A stretch of DNA of 64,000 bases. Origin: Acidobacteriota bacterium. Its GTDB lineage: Bacteria; Acidobacteriota; Terriglobia; UBA7540. Shown piece after piece: positions 52,411-60,361 of the stretch. The stretch lies in NCBI GenBank assembly GCA_021817045.1, contig JAKAWG010000005.1:56835-120834 (forward strand), given 5' to 3'. Position 1 is the first letter of the stretch, and the number at the start of each line of letters is the position of its first letter. Below the pieces are notes generated by a model that saw only the letters and a list, made by a program, of their open reading frames with translations, had not been told where the DNA came from and did no database searches. The position numbers were made by a program, and so were the translations under genes.

Positions 52411-53322
52411 TTAACGTCTTGCCCCGGAGCCTCTGCGCAGGCGTCTGAGCCGGTCGCGCGCCAAGTCCGCTTCATGGCTGTGCGGATAGCGTCGGATCAG
52501 AGTCTCGAGTTCGTGCTCGCCAGGCAGCAACTGTCCAACGGCAAGCAAGGCGTAACCCTTTTTCAAACGAGCGGCAGCCGCTTTATTGCCGTTGGGATAC
52601 CGTTCGATGCACTTGTTGTATTCCTGGATTGCGGCCGTGTACTTCTTCTGTAAGTAATAAGAGTCGCCGATATAAAACTGCGCGTTGGAAGCAAGGTCTG
52701 TATCGCCATAGTTCTGCAAATACTGCTGGAATCCCTGAATGGCCAAGGGATACTCTCCCTGCGTATAGTCCTGATAGGCGGAATTGTAAAGCGAGCTCGG
52801 GTCCGGCACGGGAGGGGCGGAGTCCGCTGCGGCGGCCGGGTTTACGGCAGCCGTCTGGCTCCCTGGGGAGGCTCCCGGCGTGGCTGGCACGTTGCCCGGG
52901 GTGCCGTTCGCTCCAGGAGGCGGCGTATTGATGGTCTCCAGCATTTTTTGCGTGTGGGCCACCTGAGAGCTTAGCTTGGAAATTTCCCCACTCACCTGGT
53001 CGAGACCGGACGACAACTGCTGAATTTGGCCGGTCATATTGTCAAAGCGATTGCTTGTGGAAGCAAGGTTATGCTGTTCCGCCTCCTGCATCCGCGCGAC
53101 CAGCGCCTTCATGGTGTTGACACTTTCGTTGGTCTGACTTAGCAGTGTTTTGATGACGGCCGTCTGCGTATCGACCGTTCTTTGAAGGGTTTGCACCTCC
53201 TGTTGCAAGCTATCGAGCTGCGTCATCATCTGAACGATTTCTTTGCTAACGCCAAAGCCGGACTGAGCGCCTGCGATCAGCAGGACCGCCAGAAGAGCGG
53301 ATCGTGTCACATGCCTTTTCAC
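52411..53322 (-). CDS. cpoB: Tol-Pal cell division coordinator CpoB (YbgF)
   Basis: 303 residues. A signal peptide (1-24) is followed by a coiled-coil region (about 28-130; MMTQLDSLQQEVQTLQRTVDTQTAVIKTLL), a Pro/Ala-rich linker and C-terminal TPRs (LYNSAYQDYTQGEYPLAIQGFQQYLQNYGDT, AQFYIGDSYYLQKKYTAAIQEYNKCI). This is the standard CpoB domain order. It links Tol-Pal action with peptidoglycan synthesis at the septum. Downstream of pal with a 440-bp gap. Confidence 0.9.
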   Translation of the reverse strand: MKRHVTRSALLAVLLIAGAQSGFGVSKEIVQMMTQLDSLQQEVQTLQRTVDTQTAVIKTLLSQTNESVNTMKALVARMQEAEQHNLASTSNRFDNMTGQIQQLSSGLDQVSGEISKLSSQVAHTQKMLETINTPPPGANGTPGNVPATPGASPGSQTAAVNPAAAADSAPPVPDPSSLYNSAYQDYTQGEYPLAIQGFQQYLQNYGDTDLASNAQFYIGDSYYLQKKYTAAIQEYNKCIERYPNGNKAAAARLKKGYALLAVGQLLPGEHELETLIRRYPHSHEADLARDRLRRLRRGSGARR

Positions 53323-53667
53323 GGCTAATTACACCTCTCCGGTAGATTTTATCCACCCGCACAAGTCTAACCCTTGCCCTTCAGAGGGTCAACCGCAACT
53401 CCTCTATTGGGTGGGCTGGATGTGGAGGAAACATGACGGGCCGCCAGAAATCGCGGCGTAAACCAGAAGCTACGCCGCACGAATGACTCACTGTACGTCT
53501 TCTAGCGTGTGACGCCGAATGTTGCAACGACGCTCACCGACGCGGTGCGACAGAGAAAGCCGTTACTATGGTTTGTGATCCTCAATAAGCCCGGGCGAGG
53601 ATTAGAGCAAGGGGGCAACGTCATCCGCCGCGCTTTAGAAATGGCAACGGTGACACAAAACCTCCCT
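53323..53667. other. Intergenic region, no gene seen
   Basis: About 345 bp between cpoB and the hairpins behind pal. No supported ORF, RNA or repeat; it probably carries the cpoB promoter but no clear boxes were identified. Confidence 0.4.
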
Positions 53668-53753
53668 GTGGCTGCCGACGATCTCCGGCGGCCACAGCGA
53701 GGCGACGGAAGCAGCTACCGGAAGTCGGGCGTTTTTCAAAAAAGCGCCCGACT
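53668..53753 (-). terminator. Two hairpins downstream of pal
   Basis: Next to the pal stop: AGTCGGGCG (53723-53731) pairs with CGCCCGACT (53745-53753), and an A5/T5 run extends the stem inside. Beyond it, CTGTGGCTGCCG (53668-53679) pairs with CGGCGGCCACAG (53688-53699) with one mismatch. Together a likely transcription stop for the pal transcript. Confidence 0.6.
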
Positions 53754-53765
53754 CCCGAAGAGTGG

Positions 53766-54521
53766 TTATTGTTTGGATTCAGTGCCGTAGACGAGATGAG
53801 CACGCCGGTTCGATTGCCAGCAGGACTCGGTATGCTCTGTGCAGAACGGCCGATCCTTCCCGTAGGAGATGGTCGTGATCCGGTCTGCGCCGATGCCAAG
53901 GTTTTCCAGGAACTTGGCCGCAGCCGTGGCACGACGATCGCCCAGACCGAGGTTGTACTCTTCACTGCCGCGCTCGTCGCAGTGGCCCTCAATCGTGAAT
54001 TTGATGTCGGGGTGTTGATTGAGGAACTGAGCGTCCTGCGTAAGCGCCTGGTCCGCATCGGGACGAATGTTTGACTTGTCGAAGTCAAAGTAGGCGTCCT
54101 TGATGGAACGGTTGAACATATCCTCTTCGGACACGGTCGGCGCCGGTGGAGGCGGAGGCGGAGGCGTGGTCACCGTGACCCGCGCGCTCGCCGTCGCTGT
54201 GCCGCCAGGCCCAGTCGCCGTGATGGTGTAGGTCGTGGACTCATCAGGCGAGACGGTGGTCGAGCCCTGCGCCTGAACCGACCCGACGGTGGGGGCGATG
54301 TCCAAACTGGTCGCGTGTTCAGAAGTCCAGCTCAGCGTGGAAGACTGGCCCTTTTCGATGGTGGTGGGTTCAGCCGTCAAGGTTACCGTGGGTGCCGGTG
54401 GCTTCGGCGGCGGGGCCGGTGGTGGCGGCGCAGCGATCTTCTTGTGATGGCAAGCGCCTGCCAGCAAAACCGTTGCGATCAAACCGGCTAAAACAGCGAG
54501 CTTCCGCTTTCTAGTTGCCAT
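53766..54521 (-). CDS. pal: Peptidoglycan-associated lipoprotein Pal
   Basis: 251 residues from ATG 54521 with a very strong TAGGAGGAG ribosome binding site. A lipobox LLAGAC is followed by a Pro-rich spacer, an Ig-like domain (VTLTAEPTTIEKGQSSTLSWTSEHATSLDI, TYTITATGPGGTATASARVTV) and the OmpA C-terminal domain (AYFDFDKSNIRPDADQALTQDAQFLNQHP, IEGHCDERGSEEYNLGLGDRRATAAAKFLENLG). The extra Ig-like domain between anchor and OmpA domain is unusual for Pal. It tethers the outer membrane to peptidoglycan. Confidence 0.92.
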   Translation of the reverse strand: MATRKRKLAVLAGLIATVLLAGACHHKKIAAPPPPAPPPKPPAPTVTLTAEPTTIEKGQSSTLSWTSEHATSLDIAPTVGSVQAQGSTTVSPDESTTYTITATGPGGTATASARVTVTTPPPPPPPAPTVSEEDMFNRSIKDAYFDFDKSNIRPDADQALTQDAQFLNQHPDIKFTIEGHCDERGSEEYNLGLGDRRATAAAKFLENLGIGADRITTISYGKDRPFCTEHTESCWQSNRRAHLVYGTESKQ

Positions 54522-55008
54522 TAGTTCTCCTCCTAAGTCGGTAGACAGCATTGCAATTTTCGTGGGTGCTTTGACTCAAAAGTCCTTCTGGAGCTTAGAC
54601 AACGCCCCTTGGGCATGAAGCTTTAGGCCGTTTCGCTTCACCTGCAAATAAGGTATTGCTCGTAAAGAGCACAATGCTAACATGAAAATAGCAGAAAAGA
54701 AAACATTTTTCCGCCTCTGCCGTGGGTCAGTTGGGAAAATAGCGGCATTCACCCCCCTTGGCTGGCGGCCTATACCGCCTCTTCATTAACCCAACCGTTT
54801 ACCGAGCTGCCTTTATAAAGGCTGAGAAAGTCTGGGAAAATTTGCGACGCTTGTCATCCAGAGCGGGCGAAGGACGCCACCGTTATAATTTCAGTAACAC
54901 TCAAAATTCTTCGTGGCCTAGAGACGGTAGCAACCTGTCTGGCACGAACCACTCGAGCTCGTCCGCAGGGTCTGCGCGGATGGCGCGTGGCTGTGAGACA
55001 CCGCAGGT
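54522..55008. other. Intergenic region between tolB and pal
   Basis: 487 bp, likely holding the pal promoter. It is AT-rich around 54640-54720. A short GCTCGTAAAGAGC palindrome lies near 54658. No gene could be supported on either strand. Confidence 0.4.
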
Positions 55009-56346
55009 TTAGTTGGACCAGCTTGGATCCCAATTGCCACCGACTGTGGTGATTTGGTGCTGATCAGTTCCATCCGCGAGCATCTCCCAGATTTCCTTAG
55101 TTCCAGTCCGGTTGGATTGGAACACGAGGTGCCGCCCGTCCGGAGCCCACCATGGCCGGTCATTGGCGCCAGCGTTGTGTGTAAGCTGTACAATCCGCCC
55201 GCTGGAGATTTCGATGAGATAGATGTCGTACGTCCCGGTTTCGGAGACATCCCACCCGAAAGCGATGAAAAGACCGTTGGGGGACCAGGTCGGGTTGACG
55301 GCGTTTCCACCGGAGGTAATGAGTCGCCGCAGGTTTGTCCCGTCTGCGTTCATAATGTAGATCTGCGGGGAGCCGCTGCGGTCAGAGACGAAAGCGAGCT
55401 CGTTGCCGGTTTTCGGGTTCCAGACGGGCGAGATATTGACGCTGGGGGAGAACGTGAGGCGGTGCAATTCCGCTCCGTTCGGGTCCGACACGTAGACTTG
55501 CGGGTCGCCGCTCATGCTGGAGCAAAACGCGATCTTCTTTCCATCTGGAGACCAAGCCGGGGTTGTGTTGAGGCCGCGGTAGTGAGGGAAGGGTAGCAGA
55601 TGGTGCGTCAAGAACGAATAGATCGAAATCTGCGGGGTGCCGGGCGCATAGTTAGTGAACGCCAGCTTTTCATCGTTCGGCGACCACCGTGGCGTGAGGC
55701 ACAGCGAGCCGTAACTGGTGACGGGATGCTGGTTGAATCCGTCGTAGTCCATCACCCAGATTTCGTCGTGCCCGGTGCGGTTGCTGACGAAGCTGATCTG
55801 GGTCAGGTTGATGCCGGGAATGCCGCCGCCCAGAGTTTGGATAATTTCGTTGGCGAAGCGATGCGCGGTTTCGCGCGTCGAGACTTCGTTCAGCGTGGCG
55901 ATGAAGCGCTTGGCGAGCACGGCGGGGTTCGCGGGATTCTTAACATCGTAAAGGTAAGCCGTCACCACCAGGTTGCTGTTGATGTCGGCAGCGTTGCCGA
56001 ACGCCAGGAACTGCGCGGAGACGGGCGGCTTGGTCCACGCGTCGAAGTCGACGCCACCCGGGTCCGAGGGTGTCTTCTCCGGATAGAAGCTTTTGCTCAC
56101 CATCTCGAAGATGCCGGCATTTTCTAGGTCGCTCCACAGCACCTGGTTAAATTCGTTGGTAAGGCTGCCAAGATTTTCCTGGCTGGATTGCGCGGGAAAC
56201 GTCGCCACGGCGATGCGGATCATCGGTTGGCCACGATTGATGCCGGTTTCGATCCAATTCTGCTGCGCGCGGGCAGGCTGGACCACGCTCGCTGCCATCG
56301 TGCATAGAAACAAGAGTCCTGAAATTCTGAGACGTGTGGATTTCAT
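55009..56346 (-). CDS. tolB: Tol-Pal periplasmic propeller protein TolB
   Basis: 445 residues from ATG 56346 (AGGAGATG ribosome binding site). A signal peptide (to about residue 27) leads to the N-terminal TolB domain (RIAVATFPAQSSQENLGSLTNEFNQVLWSDLENAGIFEMVS). A six-bladed propeller follows with the repeated WSPDGKKIAF-type blades (PRWSPNDEKLAFTNY, PAWSPDGKKIAFCS, PTWSPNGLFIAFG, RPWWAPDGRHLVFQS). TolB shuttles between TolA and Pal. Confidence 0.95.
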   Translation of the reverse strand: MKSTRLRISGLLFLCTMAASVVQPARAQQNWIETGINRGQPMIRIAVATFPAQSSQENLGSLTNEFNQVLWSDLENAGIFEMVSKSFYPEKTPSDPGGVDFDAWTKPPVSAQFLAFGNAADINSNLVVTAYLYDVKNPANPAVLAKRFIATLNEVSTRETAHRFANEIIQTLGGGIPGINLTQISFVSNRTGHDEIWVMDYDGFNQHPVTSYGSLCLTPRWSPNDEKLAFTNYAPGTPQISIYSFLTHHLLPFPHYRGLNTTPAWSPDGKKIAFCSSMSGDPQVYVSDPNGAELHRLTFSPSVNISPVWNPKTGNELAFVSDRSGSPQIYIMNADGTNLRRLITSGGNAVNPTWSPNGLFIAFGWDVSETGTYDIYLIEISSGRIVQLTHNAGANDRPWWAPDGRHLVFQSNRTGTKEIWEMLADGTDQHQITTVGGNWDPSWSN

Positions 56347-56472
56347 ATCATCTCCTGAAAATTGCGTCACTCCTTTCCACTATAACGCCAATCAGAGTCC
56401 GCATCCCAGTGCGGAAACCCGCGCCGTTCGCCGCTGCTGGGCAGGGCAGGCTCCGAGCGGCGCTACGTTAGG

Positions 56473-57318
56473 TCAACGATGAAAATCAAAGTAAAAATTT
56501 ACGTGAATGCTGTTGCCTGAATAGCCCTGCGGCAGCGCGGGCAGAGGACTGGAAGCGTAGACCGCGCGCAGAGCAGAACGGTCCACTTCCGGAACACCGC
56601 TCGATTGCGTCAATTGCACGTTGGTGATGGTGCCGTTGTGGAGAACCTCAAACTCCACATAGACCCGCCGTGCGGACAAAATATTCGGGCTGATAATCGA
56701 GAGCAGCCAATTGCTGCTGATGCGGTTCCTCACCGCTTGCACGTACCAGCCGTAAAGTTCTCCGAAGTTGCCGCCTTTGAACAGCACCGCGCCGCTCCCG
56801 GCGCTGTTCACGATCTGGCCGTAGCTCATGGCTGGCGTTGCTTGTTCGCCCGTCGGGACCGCGTTCTCAGGGGGTGGAGGCTGCGGGTGCTGGATTCGCT
56901 TGTTCACCAGCAGTCGCCGTTCGGGAGGCAAAACCAATTGAGCGTGCTGCTTGGTTCGGACGGGAGGAGGAAGCTTCCGGAGATTCTTGAACTTGGGAAT
57001 CTTCACCGCGTTTGGAGGCGGTAGCGCGCGAGGTTGCGGCTGCGCGTGATAGAGGCCCGGGTTTTGCGTCACCATCGAGCTTAGCGTCTGCACTGACGGC
57101 CTTGGGAGCGGAACTCCGGGCAGCGTGCTCACCATGTTGACCTGGATCGCGCTGCCTTTGGCCCAATTGTTGCCCCAGCCCAGATAGTGCCGGAACCCGA
57201 ACAGCCCGTATGCAACTCCCGCAGCCGCCAAGCCGGCATGAAACAGGACTGAAGCGACAAGAGAACCGCGCAGGCTTTCTCGCCGATGGTACGCTAATGG
57301 AAAAGCTGCCGTTCCCAT
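56473..57318 (-). CDS. TolA/TonB-family energy transducer
   Basis: 281 residues from ATG 57318. One membrane helix near residues 20-42 (VASVLFHAGLAAAGVAYGLFGF) is followed by a Pro-rich periplasmic region (LRKLPPPVRTKQ, RIQHPQPPPPENAV) and a TonB C-terminal domain (VYVEFEVLHNGTITNVQLTQSSGVPEVDRSALRAVYASSPLPALP). Position between tolB and tolR identifies it as the TolA equivalent. The C-terminal domain is more TonB-like than enterobacterial TolA. Start codon choice is uncertain, with TTG 57324 also possible. Confidence 0.85.
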   Translation of the reverse strand: MGTAAFPLAYHRRESLRGSLVASVLFHAGLAAAGVAYGLFGFRHYLGWGNNWAKGSAIQVNMVSTLPGVPLPRPSVQTLSSMVTQNPGLYHAQPQPRALPPPNAVKIPKFKNLRKLPPPVRTKQHAQLVLPPERRLLVNKRIQHPQPPPPENAVPTGEQATPAMSYGQIVNSAGSGAVLFKGGNFGELYGWYVQAVRNRISSNWLLSIISPNILSARRVYVEFEVLHNGTITNVQLTQSSGVPEVDRSALRAVYASSPLPALPQGYSGNSIHVNFYFDFHR

Positions 57319-57375
57319 CGTCAACGAATTTGCCGGAGGAAGTCCGTCGGAATGTCATGCCGAGCCCGTTCGCTT

Positions 57376-57463
57376 GTCATTCTGAGCGCAGCGAAGAATC
57401 TCCACGTTTGCAAACTTGAACAAATACCGGGATTCTTCGTCGCCTCCGGCTCCTCAGAATGAC
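57376..57463. repeat. GTCATTCTGA-type inverted repeat in the tol operon
   Basis: Outer arms GTCATTCTGA (57376-57385) and TCAGAATGAC (57454-57463), and inner arms CGAAGAATC (57392-57400) and GATTCTTCG (57431-57439), are all perfect. The consensus-like string GTCATTCTGAGCGCAGCGAA is a widely dispersed intergenic repeat type. It lies between tolR and the TolA-like gene. Confidence 0.75.
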
Positions 57464-57499
57464 ACGCTTCCCGCTCTTCCAGATCCTCGCGCGTCGTTC

Positions 57500-57925
57500 C
57501 TACCGTGCCCTTCCGGTTGCGATCGGTTGGGTGACAATGCTGACATTAGAGACCTGCGCCTGTTTGAGCGCGTCCATCACGGCCGCGAAAACGCCAAAGG
57601 GCACCGCGCGGTCCGCCCGTATGAATACTGGCGAACCTGGCAGGCTCGCCAGTTTCTGATGCACGATCGAGCCCAGCGCGTGGATATTGACGGGCGCATT
57701 TCCTACATAAATCGTTTGTGCCTTGTCGATGGTCACCACCACTCTCTCGTTCTTCACGATCTTCACGGTCCGCGTCTTCGGGAGTTTTACCTCGATACCG
57801 GATTGAAGAATCGGCGCTGTGAGCATGAAGATGACAAGCAGCACGAGAACGACGTCAACAAAGGGCGTGACGTTGATCTCAGAGAGCGAAGTCTGGGTCG
57901 TTCCTTTGGGACTGGTAAAAGCCAT
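57500..57925 (-). CDS. tolR: Tol-Pal/Exb proton channel subunit TolR
   Basis: 141 residues with one membrane helix that carries the conserved proton-path Asp (INVTPFVDVVLVLLVIFMLTAP), followed by the periplasmic ExbD/TolR domain (VKLPKTRTVKIVKNERVVVTIDKAQTIYVG, VFIRADRAVPFGVFAAVMDALKQAQVSNVSIV). With TolQ it forms the stator that energises the TolA-like protein. Confidence 0.94.
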   Translation of the reverse strand: MAFTSPKGTTQTSLSEINVTPFVDVVLVLLVIFMLTAPILQSGIEVKLPKTRTVKIVKNERVVVTIDKAQTIYVGNAPVNIHALGSIVHQKLASLPGSPVFIRADRAVPFGVFAAVMDALKQAQVSNVSIVTQPIATGRAR

Positions 57926-57933
57926 GGCGTTTT

Positions 57934-58003
57934 GCTGTAGCGCCGGTCTGTGACCGGCGGGTTTTGTTCGGAAAGCACGCCGCTCGTCGAGCGGCGCTAC
58001 AGC
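57934..58003. repeat. REP/BIME-like palindromic doublet, copy 3
   Basis: Perfect 12-bp outer arms GCTGTAGCGCCG (57934-57945) and CGGCGCTACAGC (57992-58003). Two compact hairpins lie inside: CGCCGGTC-TGT-GACCGGCG (57941-57959) and CGCCGCTC-GTC-GAGCGGCG (57978-57996). It is inserted between tolQ and tolR. The clearest copy of the family in the window. Confidence 0.85.
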
Positions 58004-58009
58004 ATCTTC

Positions 58010-58699
58010 TTACGTGAAGTGGCGCTCCGTCATATTGAGGAATTCCAGGGAAAACTCGTCGATCATTCCTCCAAATTCTTTTATGCGCTGGAGGTAATGG
58101 TTGTAGGCGACCACGGCGGGGATGGCCGCAAAGAGGCCTCCGGCCGTGGTAATGAGCGCTTCTGAAATTCCGGGGGCCACGCTCGACAATGATGCGGTAC
58201 TGGCCGTTCCCAATCCGTTAAAGGCGTCGATGATGCCCCAGACTGTGCCGAACAGTCCGATAAACGGACAGACGCTGCCCGTTGTGGCCAGCCAACTCAA
58301 CCAGTGCTCCATGCGGGACAGTTCCTCCGAGGCCGCAACCTGCATGGACCGCTTCACGGCTTCCAGGCTGCGGATTCTCGGCTTACCCGGGTTTTCCGTG
58401 TAAACCGCCTGGCTCTCGATTTCGCGGTAACCGCTCCGGAAGACTCCCGGCAAGGGACTGGAGCGCAATCTCTCCGCTGAGGCGCGGATTTCCGAGAGTT
58501 TCTTGCTTTCGCGGAAAATGCGGATGAAATCCAGCGATTCGCGGTACGCGTCCTTGAAGGCCCTGTACTTTTTGAAAATAATTGCCCAGGAGAAAACGGA
58601 AAAAAACAGAAGGATCAGCAAAACAAGTCGGGCCACCAAGCCCGTATTAAGGATGAGCTTCACAAACTCACCCGACTGCAAGAGTAAACCGTAAGCCAA
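58010..58699 (-). CDS. tolQ: Tol-Pal proton channel subunit TolQ
   Basis: About 229 residues. An AAGGAGG ribosome binding site points to TTG 58699 (residue 9 of the longer frame from ATG 58723), so I use that start. MotA/TolQ/ExbB pattern: an N-terminal helix (LVARLVLLILLFFSVFSWAIIFKKY), then ATTGSVCPFIGLFGTVWGIIDAFNGLG and SSVAPGISEALITTAGGLFAAIPAVVAYNHYLQR, with the Thr residues of the ion path. Stator partner of TolR. Confidence 0.92.
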   Translation of the reverse strand: MAYGLLLQSGEFVKLILNTGLVARLVLLILLFFSVFSWAIIFKKYRAFKDAYRESLDFIRIFRESKKLSEIRASAERLRSSPLPGVFRSGYREIESQAVYTENPGKPRIRSLEAVKRSMQVAASEELSRMEHWLSWLATTGSVCPFIGLFGTVWGIIDAFNGLGTASTASLSSVAPGISEALITTAGGLFAAIPAVVAYNHYLQRIKEFGGMIDEFSLEFLNMTERHFT

Positions 58700-58948
58700 C
58701 GAGCCTCCTTGTCGCCATGGCATTCTCCAGGCTTAGCCCTAACTCGAACGTATCACAAGCACTTGGGAGCGTCAACGAAACCATGCCCGGGTCATGGGAC
58801 AGTTTGGGACGGATCGGGACACTCTCCTGGCTCGCAACGAGGAATCCTGACTGGTGCGTGGCGCTATATTCCTTCTTCAAGGTGTCCGTCAGGAGACGGA
58901 TTTGTGCAGTGCGAAACTCGGCCCTGCCGCTCAGCGAAATTGGGCGCT

Positions 58949-59602
58949 CTACCGGGGCGGCGGATGTTGCTGCTCGAAGACTTTGCGTAGGAATTCTTCC
59001 ATGGTCTTCACGCTCTTGTGTCGGACGAAAATTCCTTCCACAATGCGCTGGGCTTCGCTTCGGGAATACTCGAGCTGCACGAGCACTTGCTGAGCTTCGG
59101 CCTTCAATTCTGCAGACGATTCTTTTTCGACCGAGAGAGGCTCTTCGGTGGGCGCCAGAGCGAATTTGGCCATCTTGCCCTTCAGTTCGGTAACAATGCG
59201 TTCCGCGGTCTTGGCGCCGATAAAGGGCAGCTCCTTAAGGAATTCCGTATCGCCGCGCTCGATGCTGCGGGCAATCTCATTGATGGGACGAACCAGGCAT
59301 TTGAGAGCGCGCATGAAGCCTACGCCCGGCACCGTGGTGAACGCTTCGAAGAACTCGCGGTCAAGAGGGTCCAGGAAACCGACGAGGCGCGGCGTCAGAT
59401 GGCCGCCGCCGACCGCGCCATCAATGTAATAGATGGTGTAAAAGGTCAACGGATTTCGTCGCTCTCCCTCCGCCGTGTGACGCAGTCGCGCTGCGATGCC
59501 CGAAGGCACTAGAATCTCGTAGCAGATGGAGTCAACCCTCACCGGCAGGGAGTTGCGCTGGATGCGGTCGTAGACAACCTCGCCAATAATCTCAGTAATC
59601 AT
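58949..59602 (-). CDS. ruvA: Holliday junction DNA helicase accessory protein RuvA
   Basis: 217 residues. Domain I is an OB-like barrel (IIGEVVYDRIQRNSLPVRVDSICYEILVPSG). Helix-hairpin-helix motifs in domain II are FTTVPGVGFMRALKCL and LKELPFIGAKTAERIVTELKGK, and the C-terminal helical domain is RSEAQRIVEGIFVRHKS. GVGFMRALKCL differs from the usual GIGPKTALNIL, so this is a diverged member. RuvA tetramers hold the junction for RuvB. It overlaps ruvC by 11 bases; ruvB is not in the window. Confidence 0.88.
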   Translation of the reverse strand: MITEIIGEVVYDRIQRNSLPVRVDSICYEILVPSGIAARLRHTAEGERRNPLTFYTIYYIDGAVGGGHLTPRLVGFLDPLDREFFEAFTTVPGVGFMRALKCLVRPINEIARSIERGDTEFLKELPFIGAKTAERIVTELKGKMAKFALAPTEEPLSVEKESSAELKAEAQQVLVQLEYSRSEAQRIVEGIFVRHKSVKTMEEFLRKVFEQQHPPPR

Positions 59603-60191
59603 GACTCAGCGTAGGAGACTTTCGGTTGGATAGGGTCCGGCCGTGGCTGTGTTGCCGGCCAAGGCCGCAGGCTAGCCACGTTTCGTTCTGTCGCCGCGAG
59701 TTTGCGTAACAAAGCGCGGCGGCGAGGGCATCGGCGACGTCTGGCGGGTGAGGCGTACGGTCCAGCGAAAAGAACTGCCGCACCGCTCGCTGCACCTGCA
59801 CCTTGCTGGCGTTGCCGTTGCCGGTGACAGATTGCTTGATGCGCTTGGCCGGGAGGCTCAGCACGGGGACGCCTGCGCGTCGCGCGGCAAGACAAATCAC
59901 CCCGCGCGCGTGACTCATCAGGATGGCGGTTCGCGGGTAAACCGCGTGGCTGTACACTTCTTCCAGGCACATTACACCGGGGCGGAAATCATCAAGCAAC
60001 CCCATGAGTTCCTTAAAGAGTTGCTCCAGGCGTTCCGGGAGGTTGTCGCCGTGGCTGCGTGGCAGGCGGATGACGCCCGCCTCCGACAGCGTGACCTCCC
60101 TGCCGAGAAACTCGATCACGCCGTATCCGGTGATGTTGAGCCCGGGATCGACACCGATGATGCGAGCGGGCAGCCGCAGAGCCGCGTCCAT
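59592..60191 (-). CDS. ruvC: Crossover junction endodeoxyribonuclease RuvC
   Basis: 199 residues. Catalytic acidic residues are visible: IIGVDPGLNITGYGVIE (D15), VMCLEEVYSHAVYPRTAILMSHARGV (Glu of LEE) and the C-terminal PPDVADALAAALCYA (Asp). KQSVTGNGNASKVQVQRAVRQFF is also typical. It cuts Holliday junctions. Coupled to ruvA by an 11-base overlap. The C-terminus is about 20 residues longer than usual. Confidence 0.94.
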   Translation of the reverse strand: MDAALRLPARIIGVDPGLNITGYGVIEFLGREVTLSEAGVIRLPRSHGDNLPERLEQLFKELMGLLDDFRPGVMCLEEVYSHAVYPRTAILMSHARGVICLAARRAGVPVLSLPAKRIKQSVTGNGNASKVQVQRAVRQFFSLDRTPHPPDVADALAAALCYANSRRQNETWLACGLGRQHSHGRTLSNRKSPTLSHDY

Positions 60192-60361
60192 GGCAGAAGA
60201 TTGTATCGGTAAAAAGGCGGCCGTAGAAGGGCAAAATCGGCCGACATCAAGAGAACGTCAATACGCTGGCCAGCTCTTGCCGAAGATGAAGGGATCGCTC
60301 CTTCCATCCCTCTGCATCTCATCGCTCTTGAGAGACGCTTTTGGATCGTGGCCAAAGTTCT

